Part shown: in pieces, positions 1 through 9,682 of the stretch | Layout: each line of letters begins with the position of its first letter | Numbering within the stretch: position 1 is the stretch's first letter | From: Roseiarcus sp963829505 | Lineage (GTDB): Bacteria > Pseudomonadota > Alphaproteobacteria > Rhizobiales > Beijerinckiaceae | DNA: 64,000 nt | NCBI GenBank assembly: GCA_963829505.1 | Contig: CAWHIL010000003.1 | Coordinates: 1,708,814 to 1,772,813, forward strand | Direction of reading: 5' to 3' | The notes under the pieces: generated by a model | The model's database searches: none | The model's input: only the letters and a program-made list of their open reading frames with translations | Told to the model about the DNA's origin: nothing | Made by a program: the position numbers and the translations under genes

Positions 1-752
1 AGGCGCTCGCCAAATTTGAAAATGTCGGCGCCGTGATCGTGGTCGGACCGTTCGGCATGTCCGTTCCCGTCGCCGAATGGCGGGCGTTTCGCGACCGGAC
101 CGGCGTTCCCGTGATCATCGATGCGGCCGCATGTTTCGATTCCGCCACGCTTTCCGACATCCCGACAATCGTCAGCCTGCACGCCACCAAGCCGCTCGGA
201 TGCGGCGAAGGCGGCTTCGTCATGTCGAAGGACGTCGCGCTGATTGAAAGGCTGCGAGGCCGCAGCAATTTCGGTTTCGTCGCCGTTCGCCAGGCCGTGC
301 TGGCCGGCACCAACGCAAAGATGAGCGAGTACCATGCGGCCGTCGCGCTTGCGGCCCTCGACGAGTGGGGCGAAACACGCGGCCGGCTTTTTGACGCAGC
401 CGCACTCTACCGCTCGGCCTTGACGGCTTGCGCATGGGCTACTCTGCCCACCGGCTGGGGCGTCGACTGGATCAGCACGACCTTGAACGTTCGGCTGGAG
501 CGACGCGTCGATATGGATCGTTTCCAACGGCGCATGAAGGATGAGGGCGCCGATACCCGCCGCTGGTGGTCCGGCGGATGTCACCTCGAGCCGGCTTTCG
601 CCCAATTCGACCAATCGCCGCTTCCCGTGACGACGACCCTCGCGCAACAAGTGATCGGCGTGCCTTTTTCAAGAGACATAGAGGCCAAGAGCGTCCAGCG
701 CGTCACACGCGCTTTGGAAGCGACGCTGGCCGCAGAACAGCGGATTCCGTGA
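1..752 (+). CDS. DegT/DnrJ/EryC1-like aminotransferase, 5' end outside window
   Basis: The reading frame is open from the first bases, so the N-terminus lies outside the window; a GTG at 33 is internal. The visible ~250 residues look like the C-terminal two thirds of a PLP-dependent sugar aminotransferase: an aspartate in VIIDAAACFD that would contact the PLP pyridine nitrogen, then the likely Schiff-base lysine in SLHATKPLGCGEGG. Such enzymes aminate nucleotide-linked keto-sugars for surface polysaccharide. The stop overlaps the next gene's GTG by 4 bases, so the two are translationally coupled. The exact sugar substrate cannot be told. Family call fairly sure, role inferred from neighbours. 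Confidence 0.75.
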   Translation, partial: ALAKFENVGAVIVVGPFGMSVPVAEWRAFRDRTGVPVIIDAAACFDSATLSDIPTIVSLHATKPLGCGEGGFVMSKDVALIERLRGRSNFGFVAVRQAVLAGTNAKMSEYHAAVALAALDEWGETRGRLFDAAALYRSALTACAWATLPTGWGVDWISTTLNVRLERRVDMDRFQRRMKDEGADTRRWWSGGCHLEPAFAQFDQSPLPVTTTLAQQVIGVPFSRDIEAKSVQRVTRALEATLAAEQRIP

Positions 753-1654
753 CCGCGGTTCATCCCTATCGCGACCCTGCCTATGCAGCGGCCTTTGCGA
801 TGCCGACGATCGATGTTCCGGAATGGGGCGCACGGGTTCTGCGTCGCTCGATTCCGGGATCGGATTGGTTCGACGTGATCGGCTGCTATCCGCTGACCCC
901 CTTTCGCGAGCGCGCCGATGTCGGCGGAGGGCTCGAACGTTTGCGCCGGAGCGGCGCGGTCAGCGTGTTGGTGATTCCCGATCCGCTGAATGCGCCGGAC
1001 GAAGCGGAGCTTGCCGCCGCCTTCTCTCTATGCGCCGCGTTCAAGACGCACTACGTCATCGACCGCAGCCTGCCGCTCGACCGTCTCGGGTCGACGCATC
1101 GGAGCAACGTTCGGCGAGCGCAGTCGCGATGCGATCTCAAGCCGATCCAGTTGCGTCACCATCTGGAGGAGTGGACCTCGACTTACGCCGGTCTGGTGCA
1201 GACCAAGAACATCATGGGTTTTGCAAATTTCGACGCGGGATACTTCCGGGCCTTGGCGGAAATGCCGGCGTTGGCGACATTCGGCGCCTTTCAGGACGAC
1301 GCATTGATCGCGGCGGCCCTGTGGCTGCGGAGCGGCGAACAGGCCTATTATCACCTCGGATCGTCTTTGCCGGCGGGCTACAAGGCGCAAGCCATGTATG
1401 GCCTGGTCGCGATGGCGATTGATTATTTCGACGGCTGCCGCCTCCTTAATCTCGGCGGGTCCGCGGGATCGCTCGATGCGGTCGACGACGGTCTGGCGTT
1501 TTTCAAGCGGGGATTCTCAAACGCGACGCGCGTCGCGAAGCTTTGTGGGGCGATCCTCGATGCGGGCCGGTACGCCGCGCTGACCGTCGGTCTGCCCGAA
1601 ACGTCCTATTTTCCCGCCTATCGCGCGCCGGTCGACCGTTCCGGACGAAATTGA
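749..1654 (+). CDS. FemAB/GNAT-like acyltransferase
   Basis: A 301-residue protein when started at GTG 749, which overlaps the previous stop (GTGA); the frame is open further upstream, but that part lies on top of the aminotransferase gene. The C-terminal half (about residues 120-260, with THRSNVRRAQ, AALWLRSGEQAYYHLGSS and RLLNLGGSAG) resembles the BioF2-like/FemAB acetyltransferase fold that acylates amino groups. Next to an aminotransferase, the simplest reading is N-acylation of the amino sugar that enzyme makes. No signal peptide or membrane segment is evident, so it should be cytoplasmic. The acyl donor and exact target are unknown. Confidence 0.65.
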   Translation: MTAVHPYRDPAYAAAFAMPTIDVPEWGARVLRRSIPGSDWFDVIGCYPLTPFRERADVGGGLERLRRSGAVSVLVIPDPLNAPDEAELAAAFSLCAAFKTHYVIDRSLPLDRLGSTHRSNVRRAQSRCDLKPIQLRHHLEEWTSTYAGLVQTKNIMGFANFDAGYFRALAEMPALATFGAFQDDALIAAALWLRSGEQAYYHLGSSLPAGYKAQAMYGLVAMAIDYFDGCRLLNLGGSAGSLDAVDDGLAFFKRGFSNATRVAKLCGAILDAGRYAALTVGLPETSYFPAYRAPVDRSGRN

Positions 1655-1690
1655 AGATTCCGCGCTGCGGCCTGCGCTCTGAGGACGCCC

Positions 1691-2344
1691 TCACACCGTT
1701 GCGGCGGCCGTGACATTCTCGCGCGGCATCGGAAAAGGGGGACGATCGAAGCCGAGGAACCCGCCAATCTTTGCCGTATCCCTTTCTTGCGAAACGTCGA
1801 CGACGAGCAAGTCATGCGGTCGCAGTTCGAAGTGCTCCCTGATCCCAGCGTTTCGATCATTGAATTGTTTTATGTAATATTCCTTGTCGTATAGCAAATC
1901 CCAACGGATTTCGCCGTTGCAGGTCAAGAATCGCGCGAACGTCTCGTGCACATATCCGTTGTAAAGATAGTTGAATTCCTTGACATCCTGTTCAGTCAGT
2001 CGGCTGAAATCGCTAATCTGAAACATACGCTGATGGAAGGATCGAAGCGATTCGAACCACGCCGCCGGATCCCTCTCCGTCAAGATGAACTTGCTGTGCG
2101 GAAATATTTTGTCGACGACTTTGTAGATTTCGCCTTGTGAAAACGGCAAGTCCTGAAAGGCGTCAAATTTCGACACCAACCGCTTCAGCGGCTTGTAGTC
2201 GCCGTCGAAGGTCGCCTTTGTCGTTCTTGTCTCCTGGATATCCTGAGGCGGCACCCTCAAATCATAGAGCCTGAAGACCGCCTCGAGCGTCGTTGTGCCC
2301 GTCTTGTTGAAACCAATTCCGAAAACCTTGGTCGACGGGGTCAT
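1691..2344 (-). CDS. Sulfotransferase family protein
   Basis: A 217-residue protein starting at ATG 2344. The N-terminus FGIGFNKTGTTTL is the 5'-phosphosulfate-binding loop of PAPS-dependent sulfotransferases, and HSKFILTERDPAAWFES matches the 3'-phosphate-binding region. The frame is open to an ATG at 2476, but the P-loop normally sits within the first ~10 residues, which favours 2344. It would move sulfate from PAPS to a hydroxyl or amino group, probably on a surface glycan given its neighbours. It is the only gene of the cluster on the minus strand and converges on the acyltransferase gene, 36 bp from that gene's end. Sulfation of a glycan here is inference. Confidence 0.8.
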   Translation of the reverse strand: MTPSTKVFGIGFNKTGTTTLEAVFRLYDLRVPPQDIQETRTTKATFDGDYKPLKRLVSKFDAFQDLPFSQGEIYKVVDKIFPHSKFILTERDPAAWFESLRSFHQRMFQISDFSRLTEQDVKEFNYLYNGYVHETFARFLTCNGEIRWDLLYDKEYYIKQFNDRNAGIREHFELRPHDLLVVDVSQERDTAKIGGFLGFDRPPFPMPRENVTAAATV

Positions 2345-2664
2345 CCATTTTCGCAACCAGTGCACCGCGCACAACTCCCGGGGAACTCTTCTAGTGCAGT
2401 AGGAGAGGAAAGCGCCAAACTCTGGCCCGGTCCATTGACCGAGCGCGAGGAGGTCCGGCGCATCCGATTGCACCATAGCCGTTCAGGCCCGGAATAAGAA
2501 GGAGTTGTCCGAGCCGTCGCCAGGGTTGATATGCCCGGGCGCCCGTGAAATATCGGATCGGGAAGCATCGCCGCCGACGCGGGATCCGGGAAAATGGGCC
2601 CGGTTGTGTTCGTCTCGAACTGAAAGGCCGCAGCGCCCCGGCGCACGCCCGGGAGCCATCGCGC
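2345..2664. other. Divergent intergenic region, sulfotransferase / methyltransferase
   Basis: About 320 bases between two divergently transcribed genes. It should hold both promoters, but I see no clear -35/-10 pair or palindrome. Both flanking frames stay open into it (to 2476 on the minus strand and 2545 on the plus strand), so either protein could have an N-terminal extension that I did not adopt. Confidence 0.4.
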
Positions 2665-3384
2665 ATGACCAACTGGAAAAAGAAATGGGACCTCCATCCG
2701 CGAAAGTTCCGGGAACACGATTTTGAGCGACAAGTCGAGGCGACGGTCGGCGGCCAGCCTTATAGCGCCGGCCAGATCGAGGCGATGACGGAGCGGATCG
2801 CGGCCGCAATGGACTTGCAACCAGGCGATGTAGTCCTCGACATTTGTTGCGGTAACGGACTTTTGACTTCGAAGCTCGCGACACGTTGCACGCGAATAGT
2901 TGGATTGGACTTCTCCGAACCGCTACTCGCCGTCGCCCGACGTCACCACCACCCGCCGAACGTCAAATACCTGTTCCGCGACGTCCTGCGCCTCGATCAA
3001 CTCGACCCAACGGAAATTGGTCCGATCGACAAGGCTCTCATGATCGGCGCCCTCCAATACTTCTCAAAAGGTCAGTTCGAGGCGATCCTCGATGATCTGT
3101 TCACTCGCGATCCGCCAAGAGTCAAAATGCTATTTCTGGGTAACGTTCTCAACCGGGCGGCCAAGTGGACGATGATAAATTCCGCAAGGAAAAAGATCAT
3201 GTACGCTTATTACCTTCTCTCCCGAAAAGACGCATTGGGAACCTTCTGGCAGCAATCGTATATGAAATCGGTTTGCCAAAGACGTGAGCTGGATTGTGAG
3301 TTTTACTTGGGAGACCTCGCTTGCGACGGGGTTCAGGCGAAATTTCGCTTCGACGTGAAAATCGCGCGCCGGAATGCGTTGTGA
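2665..3384 (+). CDS. SAM-dependent methyltransferase
   Basis: A 239-residue class I methyltransferase. Motif I, VVLDICCGNGLLTSKLA (about residues 52-68), binds S-adenosylmethionine, followed by IVGLDFSEPLLAVAR (motif II, acidic residue for the ribose) and a later KALMIGALQYF segment. ATG 2665 is chosen because the similarity begins just after it; the open frame reaches 2545 but the extra residues are basic and unlike the family. The stop TGA shares one base with the ATG of the following aminotransferase, so the two are coupled. In this context the substrate may be a sugar or glycan precursor; the sequence does not identify it. Confidence 0.75.
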   Translation: MTNWKKKWDLHPRKFREHDFERQVEATVGGQPYSAGQIEAMTERIAAAMDLQPGDVVLDICCGNGLLTSKLATRCTRIVGLDFSEPLLAVARRHHHPPNVKYLFRDVLRLDQLDPTEIGPIDKALMIGALQYFSKGQFEAILDDLFTRDPPRVKMLFLGNVLNRAAKWTMINSARKKIMYAYYLLSRKDALGTFWQQSYMKSVCQRRELDCEFYLGDLACDGVQAKFRFDVKIARRNAL

Positions 3385-4431
3385 TGGAACACGCCGGCCC
3401 GCGTCCGATCGGAGGATTCCTCGGTCTTGAGCTTCCCGACCGGGACGGCGGCCTGCGCGCGTTCTGGAACTTACGCGACCCACGTCTCGGCTTCCTGACC
3501 GCGCGCGCCGCCTTCGTCCAGCTGATCGAGGCGATGCGCAGCGGCGCCGTATGGCTCCCTGCGTACATCTGCCCGGAATTCGCACGGTCTGCGCCGCCCG
3601 ATCGCACGCGCTACTACCCGCTTGATGCGGATCTGTCCCCGCAAGTCGAGGTCCTGGCCGAGAGCGCGCGCGCCGGCGATCTCGTGGTCGGGGTCGATTT
3701 CTACGGCCGCGCGCCGAGTCGGCCGTTCCTCGATTACGTCGCCTCGAGTTCCCGAGATCCTGTTTCTCGAGGATTGCGCGCAGGCCATGGATACCGGCCA
3801 GCGTCCCTGGGGCGACTGGCGGCTGTTCAGTCCGAGGAAACTGGTCGGCGTCTCCGATGGCGGGCTTCTCACGCCCTGTTCCGACAGGGCGAATGTGCTG
3901 ACCGGGATCTGTTCGGTTCGCGATCTACGGGGGATGGCCGACGTCGTCCAGCCGCAACTTGCGCGCTTCGAGGACGAAGACGAGGCTCACAACGAGGTGT
4001 GGTACGGTCTCAACAAGTCGAAAGAAGCCTCGCTGCCGATCTCCGACCGGCGCATCAGCAGATTGACATGGGGCCTTCTTGGCTTGCTCGACGCGAACAG
4101 CATCGCGGAGCGACGGCGGCAAAACTTTGCGATGCTCGCCGCCCAGCTCAGGGCATGGGGCCTGCTCCCGGATCAGCAACCTCTATATGTTCCTTTCGGC
4201 TATCCCGTCCGATTGCCCCCCGGGCAGCGGGCGACTGTCCGGGCCTACCTCCATGAGCGGCGAATATTCCCAGCTGTTCACTGGACCGAATTGCCGTCGC
4301 CAGCGAACGAATTCCCCTCGGAACATGGGCTCGCCGATGAGCTGCTGACGCTGCCCTGCGACCAACGCTATGGCGAGGCGGAGATGAATCGTCTGGCGGA
4401 GACGTTTCTCGACGCGATGCGACGCGCATGA
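3384..4431 (+). pseudogene. DegT-like aminotransferase, one-base frameshift near 3750
   Basis: Two overlapping frames together make one aminotransferase-like protein of about 348 residues. The first frame (ATG 3384) gives the N-terminus to DYVASS; the second resumes at PEILFLEDCAQAMD and runs to the stop at 4431. The PLP-binding aspartate lies in FLEDCAQ and the likely catalytic lysine in LFSPRKLVGVSDGG, both in the second frame. The total length is 3n+1, so one surplus base, most simply a T in AGTTCCC at about 3749-3750, separates them. Either the gene is inactivated or the base is a sequence error. It follows the methyltransferase with a one-base overlap. Confidence 0.7.
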
Positions 4432-4527
4432 CGAGGCCGGAAGGCCGGAGACGCGCTCTCATGCGGATAGCTTCGGCGGAACTGGACCTCGGCAGGCCGG
4501 CGCGCTAATCCGGCGGGTGAGGCCTCC

Positions 4528-4791
4528 ATGAACCACCATCAACGCAAAATCCTGCACGCGATCTTCGCCCACCCGGTCAACGCGAACCTCGAGATGAAGG
4601 ATATCTCGGCCGTGCTGAACGGGCTTGGGGCGGAGACCGAGGTGCGGACCAAGAATCGGCTCGGCGTCAAGTTGCAGGGCAAGGTGACCACGCTTCACCT
4701 CGCCAATCATACGCTCACTCGGAACGATGTGACGGAATTGCGCAAGTTCCTCGAGGCCTGCGGCGTCTCCGCCGACGCGTTCCCGGTGTGA
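4528..4791 (+). CDS. HicA-like small protein, no partner visible
   Basis: An 87-residue protein. The opening HHQRKILHAIFAHPVNANLEMKDISAVLNGLGAE and later KLQGKVTTLHLANH follow the dsRBD-like alpha-beta-beta-beta-alpha pattern of HicA mRNA-interferase relatives, in a shorter and more divergent form often annotated as 'type II TA system HicA family'. The usual catalytic GSH...H motif is weak: only the H in TTLHLANH is in a comparable place. No HicB-like antitoxin lies on either side; the next gene is the convergent usg. It may be a chromosomal orphan with a non-toxin role. Confidence 0.6.
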   Translation: MNHHQRKILHAIFAHPVNANLEMKDISAVLNGLGAETEVRTKNRLGVKLQGKVTTLHLANHTLTRNDVTELRKFLEACGVSADAFPV

Positions 4792-4832
4792 ACGCGCGGT
4801 CAGGCGCGTGGGAGCGCTCGGTGCGCCCGATC

Positions 4833-5102
4833 TCAGTGCAGCCGGAACTCGCCGTCGAACGCCTTGAACTCCGCCGGCCGGATCAGCCTTGCGTGCGCGA
4901 CCGTCACGGAATGAAGGAGGCCATCCAGCTCCCGCGTCCAGAAGTCGAGGAACTTCGTTAGTGCCGGGAAGTGCGGATGCAGGTCGTGCTGCTGCCAGAT
5001 GAAGCTCTGCAGGATCCCGGGGTGGTCGGGCATCCGGTAGAGGATATCTGCCGTCGTCAGGCCAAATCCTTCGAGCTGCCGGCGGAAGTCGAGGCTTGCC
5101 AT
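4833..5102 (-). CDS. usg: Usg family protein
   Basis: An 89-residue protein, start MASLDFRRQLEG at ATG 5102. It is a clear Usg family member (conserved GLTTADILYRMPDHP, LDFWTRELDG, HSVTVAHARLIRPAEF, ending DGEFRLH). The family was named from a gene beside trp genes and is widespread in Alphaproteobacteria, but its biochemical role is not known. The frame is open to 5192, but the family begins at the chosen methionine. It converges on the HicA-like gene and has no operon partner here. Confidence 0.85.
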   Translation of the reverse strand: MASLDFRRQLEGFGLTTADILYRMPDHPGILQSFIWQQHDLHPHFPALTKFLDFWTRELDGLLHSVTVAHARLIRPAEFKAFDGEFRLH

Positions 5103-5718
5103 GCGGTTTCTCCAAAAGCTGCGTGAGAGCGATTGCGCCATAGACAACGCCTCCTGGCAATCCCCAGTTCCGCAAAAATTGTGCCAAACCAATATGTTAG
5201 CAGCAAAGGTCAGAGGTTGCTAACGCCGGCCCGCCTGAAGCAAATGAACAAGGAGCCGGTTGGGTTCGATATGGTCGGGGCCGCATGCGCTCATGCCACA
5301 TGGAAATCCGTCGCGAGCGTTTTTTCTTGCGAAAATCAGAACTCGATGATACAGTCTTTTCAAATGGGAAAGGCAACGTCTTGCCGGATATTCACCGAGT
5401 TAAAAAGATAAATATTCAAGGACGGCGGGAGCGCGGGAGGGTTGCGATTGGCGCCGTAACTCTCTGGAAAGCCTCAAATCCGGGTCGCGCTTGACAGCAA
5501 GGCGGCGTCGAGCGCTCTGACGTGACCGGAGGTGAGGGAGCCTGGGATCCCGAATCGACCGAAAAACGCCGCACGCTCAACAGCCCGAGAGGCGCCAAAC
5601 CCCCGGATGTCGTGACAGCTTTTCGCTCCTAACGGCTTGAAATCACACGCTCGGAGCCAGAACTGCACCCGCGAGGGCGGATCCTCGCCGCCGAGCCTAT
5701 TGCAAGCGGGCGACGCTC
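5103..5718. other. Gene-poor spacer of lower GC, no supported gene
   Basis: Just over 600 bases between usg and the end of the FadJ gene. The part at about 5190-5420 is clearly poorer in GC than its surroundings and contains a palindrome at 5196-5224. Short open frames exist on the plus strand (for example 5244-5411) but have no recognisable similarity, no clear ribosome-binding site and no codon bias like the neighbours. I call no gene. Confidence 0.5.
5196..5224. promoter_or_regulatory. Inverted repeat, possible operator upstream of usg
   Basis: A perfect 7-bp inverted repeat (GTTAGCA, 15-base spacer, TGCTAAC). Half-site centres are 22 bp apart, close to two helical turns, as expected for a dimeric regulator. 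It lies about 95 bp upstream of the usg start. No cognate regulator is identifiable. Confidence 0.35.
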
Positions 5719-7921
5719 TCAGGCCGCCTTTCGGGCACCGCCGAAAGTTCCGTAGAAGGTCTGGCCTTTCTCGGCCATCTCGACGAGCCGTTCCGGCGGG
5801 GCGAAGCGGGGGCCGTGCAGCGCTGCAAGCTCGCGCGCCCGGGCGACGAACGCCTTGAGCCCCATGCCGTCGATGAACGACAGCGTGCCTCCGGTGAACG
5901 GCGGATAGCCGAAGCCGAAGACCGAGCCGATGTCGGCCTCGCGCGGGTCCGTCACGACGCCCTCGAACATGCAGCGGGCCGCCTCGAGCGCCGGAGGAAA
6001 CAGGAAGCGATCCTTGAGATCCTTGACGCGGATCGTATCCGGATCGAGCGACTTGCCGGCGATCTTCTTCAGATCCGGCCAGAGGCTCTTCGATCCGCTC
6101 TCGGGATAGTCGTAGAAGCCCTTGCAATTCTTGCGCCCGAAGCGCTCCTGCTTCGCCACCATCGCCTCGATCAGTTTCTTCTGGTCGGGATGGATTGCGT
6201 TGGCGCCGAGATCGGCCTCGGTCGCCTTGAGGATCTTCCAAGCCAGATCGACGCCCGTCTCGTCGGTCAAGGCGAGCGGCCCGACCGGCAGGCCCGCCAT
6301 CTTGGCGACGTTCTCGATCATCGCCGGCGGCACGCCCTCCATCAGCATGAGGTGGGCTTCCTGCATGTAGTTGATGACGCAGCGGTTGACGTAGAAGCCG
6401 CGGCAATCGTTGACCACGATCGGGGTCTTCTTGATCTTGCGGACATAGTCCATCGCGGTCGCAAGCGCCCGAGCGTCGGTCTTCTCGCCCATGATGATTT
6501 CGACAAGCGGCATCTTCTCGACAGGCGAGAAGAAGTGCACGCCGATGAAGCTCGCGGGCTTCAGCGACGTCTGAGCGAGCGAGGTGATCGGCAGGGTCGA
6601 GGTGTTGCTGGCGAAGACGACGTCCGGGCCGAGCGCGGCCTGCGCCTTCTTCGTCGCCTCCGCCTTGACGGCGCGCTCCTCGAACACCGCCTCGATCACG
6701 AAGTCGCAACCTTTCAGCGCCCCGTAATCGGCGGTCGCATGGATGCGGCCGAGCAACGCCTCCTTGTCTGCAGCGCTGGCGCGGCCCTTGGCGACGAGGC
6801 CGCTGACCACCCTGTCCGAATACGCCTTGCCCTTGTCGGCCAATTCCTGGTCGCGGTCGATCAGCACGACCTCGAGGCCGACGTTGGCGGACACGTAGGC
6901 GATGCCGGCGCCCATGAGGCCGGCGCCGAGAACGCCGACCTTCTTCAGCGTCGTCGGCGGCTCGTTGGCCGGGCGTCGCGCGCCCTTGTTGAGTTCCCCC
7001 GACGAGAGGAACAGCGTGCGGATCATCGCCGCCGCCTCCTTCGACAAGAGGATGTTGGCGAAGTGCTTGCTCTCGTTGGCGAGCGCGAGAATCCATCGGC
7101 AGTTGCAGCCCCTCGAACACGCTCGTGAGGATGGCCTTCGCCGCAGGATAATTGTCGTAGGTCTCGCGACGGTAGATGGCGTTGGCGGGCGGCCAGATCA
7201 TCATGCCGGCCGCCGAAAACACCTTGCCCGACGGCGGCTTGAATTTCGGATCGTCCCACGGCGCTTTGGCGTTGGGGTTGGCCTTGACCCAGGACTTCGC
7301 GCGCGCGACGAGTTCATCGGCCGGCGCGATGTCGTGAACGAGGCCCATCTTCTTCGCCGCCGCTGGCTTCAACTGATCGCCCTTGAGCAGCATCTGAAGC
7401 GCCTCGGGCGTCGACATGAGACGAGCGACCCTCTGCGTTCCGCCGCCGCCGGGGAAGAGGCCGACCTTGATTTCAGGCAGACCGAGCCGGGTCTTGCCGC
7501 TGTCGGAGGCGATCCGGTGATGGCAAGCGAGCGCCAGTTCGAAGCCGCCGCCCATGCAGACGCCGTCGATCGCCGCAACGACCGGCTTGCCGCAGGTCTC
7601 GAGCCGTCGGAAGACGAGGTTCAGCCCCTTCGTCCCTTCGACGAAGGCGCGCATCGCGGCTTCCGCGCCCTCTTCCTTCACCCGGCGGGCGTAGTCGGCC
7701 CCGGCGGCCTGCAGGAACGCGAGATCCGCGCCGCCGACACCTTTGCCAAAGCTGATGACCGCGCCCTTGATCGCGGGGTCGGACGAAACCCGGTCGACGA
7801 TCTGACCGATCTCGGACATGACTTCGGGATTGATGACGTTCAGCGAGCGGCCGGCCATGTCCCACGTGACGAGCGCGACGCCGTCGGCGTCGGTCTCGAA
7901 GCGAAAATTCTTGAGGTCCAT
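5719..7921 (-). pseudogene. fadJ: FadJ-type enoyl-CoA hydratase / 3-hydroxyacyl-CoA dehydrogenase, one-base frameshift
   Basis: A bifunctional beta-oxidation enzyme of about 733 residues if the frame is repaired. The N-terminal crotonase domain (residues ~1-200) has the oxyanion-hole segment GVCMGGGFELALACH and PEIKVGLFPGGGGTQR. The second frame carries the NAD-binding fold VGVLGAGLMGAGIAY, the dehydrogenase motif IGVHFFSPVEKMPLVEII and the C-terminal domain. The switch is at about 7088-7093, where GATTCTCGC has one base too many (total 3n+1). If real, two truncated products would be made. Last gene of a leftward operon, 22 bp after the thiolase gene. Confidence 0.85.
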
Positions 7922-7943
7922 TTCAAATCTCCGGCGAGAGGCG

Positions 7944-9153
<1,210 letters not shown>

Positions 9154-9191
9154 TTCCGCTACTCCCTGCGGCGTTTCGGCCGCCCTTGGAC

Positions 9192-9653
9192 TTATGTGTT
9201 GTGATCGGGATGCTGGCGGGAGCCGGCGTCAGCGCCGGCGCCCAGGAGGCTTGCAATGTCGCGACGGGGCAGATCCTCGATCGCGTCCAGCCAGGCGACC
9301 TTCGATTCAACGCCATACTGCATTCGCGGCGTGACTTCCGACGGCCGATCGAGGCTGCCGATCGTAACTGAAACACGGTCACGATCGCGAAGGCGATAGG
9401 TGAGCGGCGTGCCGCATTCGGCGCAAAAACCGCGCTCCGCGAGCGTCGAGCTCGCAAAGAATTTCGGCGACCCCCGCGTCCAGACAAGGTTCGCGATCGC
9501 GACGCCCGCGAAGGCCATGAACGGGGCGCCGCCAGCTTTCTGGCACATACGGCAATGGCAAATGTTTTCGCCCGTCGGCGCGGCGATCAGCCGGTAGCGG
9601 ATCGCTCCGCATTGGCAACCACCGGTCAAGCGATCCACCGCCAATCCGTCCAC
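9192..9653 (-). CDS. GFA (glutathione-dependent formaldehyde-activating enzyme-like) family protein
   Basis: A 153-residue protein starting at GTG 9653, chosen for the ribosome-binding site GGGGAGGAAGG just upstream. It has the zinc-binding cysteine pattern of the Gfa/CENP-V fold: GGCQCGAIRYR, ICHCRMCQKAGG and FCAECGTPL. The name-giving enzyme was proposed to help formaldehyde react with glutathione, but most members have no proven activity. It sits between the acyl-CoA dehydrogenase and the thiolase with gaps of 29 and 38 bases, so it is co-transcribed with beta-oxidation genes. Its role there is unknown. Confidence 0.8.
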   Translation of the reverse strand: MDGLAVDRLTGGCQCGAIRYRLIAAPTGENICHCRMCQKAGGAPFMAFAGVAIANLVWTRGSPKFFASSTLAERGFCAECGTPLTYRLRDRDRVSVTIGSLDRPSEVTPRMQYGVESKVAWLDAIEDLPRRDIASLLGAGADAGSRQHPDHNT

Positions 9654-9682
9654 GCGGCCTTCCTCCCCAAATCCGCAGTTCT

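Noticed and set aside
5244..5411. 55-codon frame in the low-GC spacer
   Set aside because: No recognisable similarity and poor start context.
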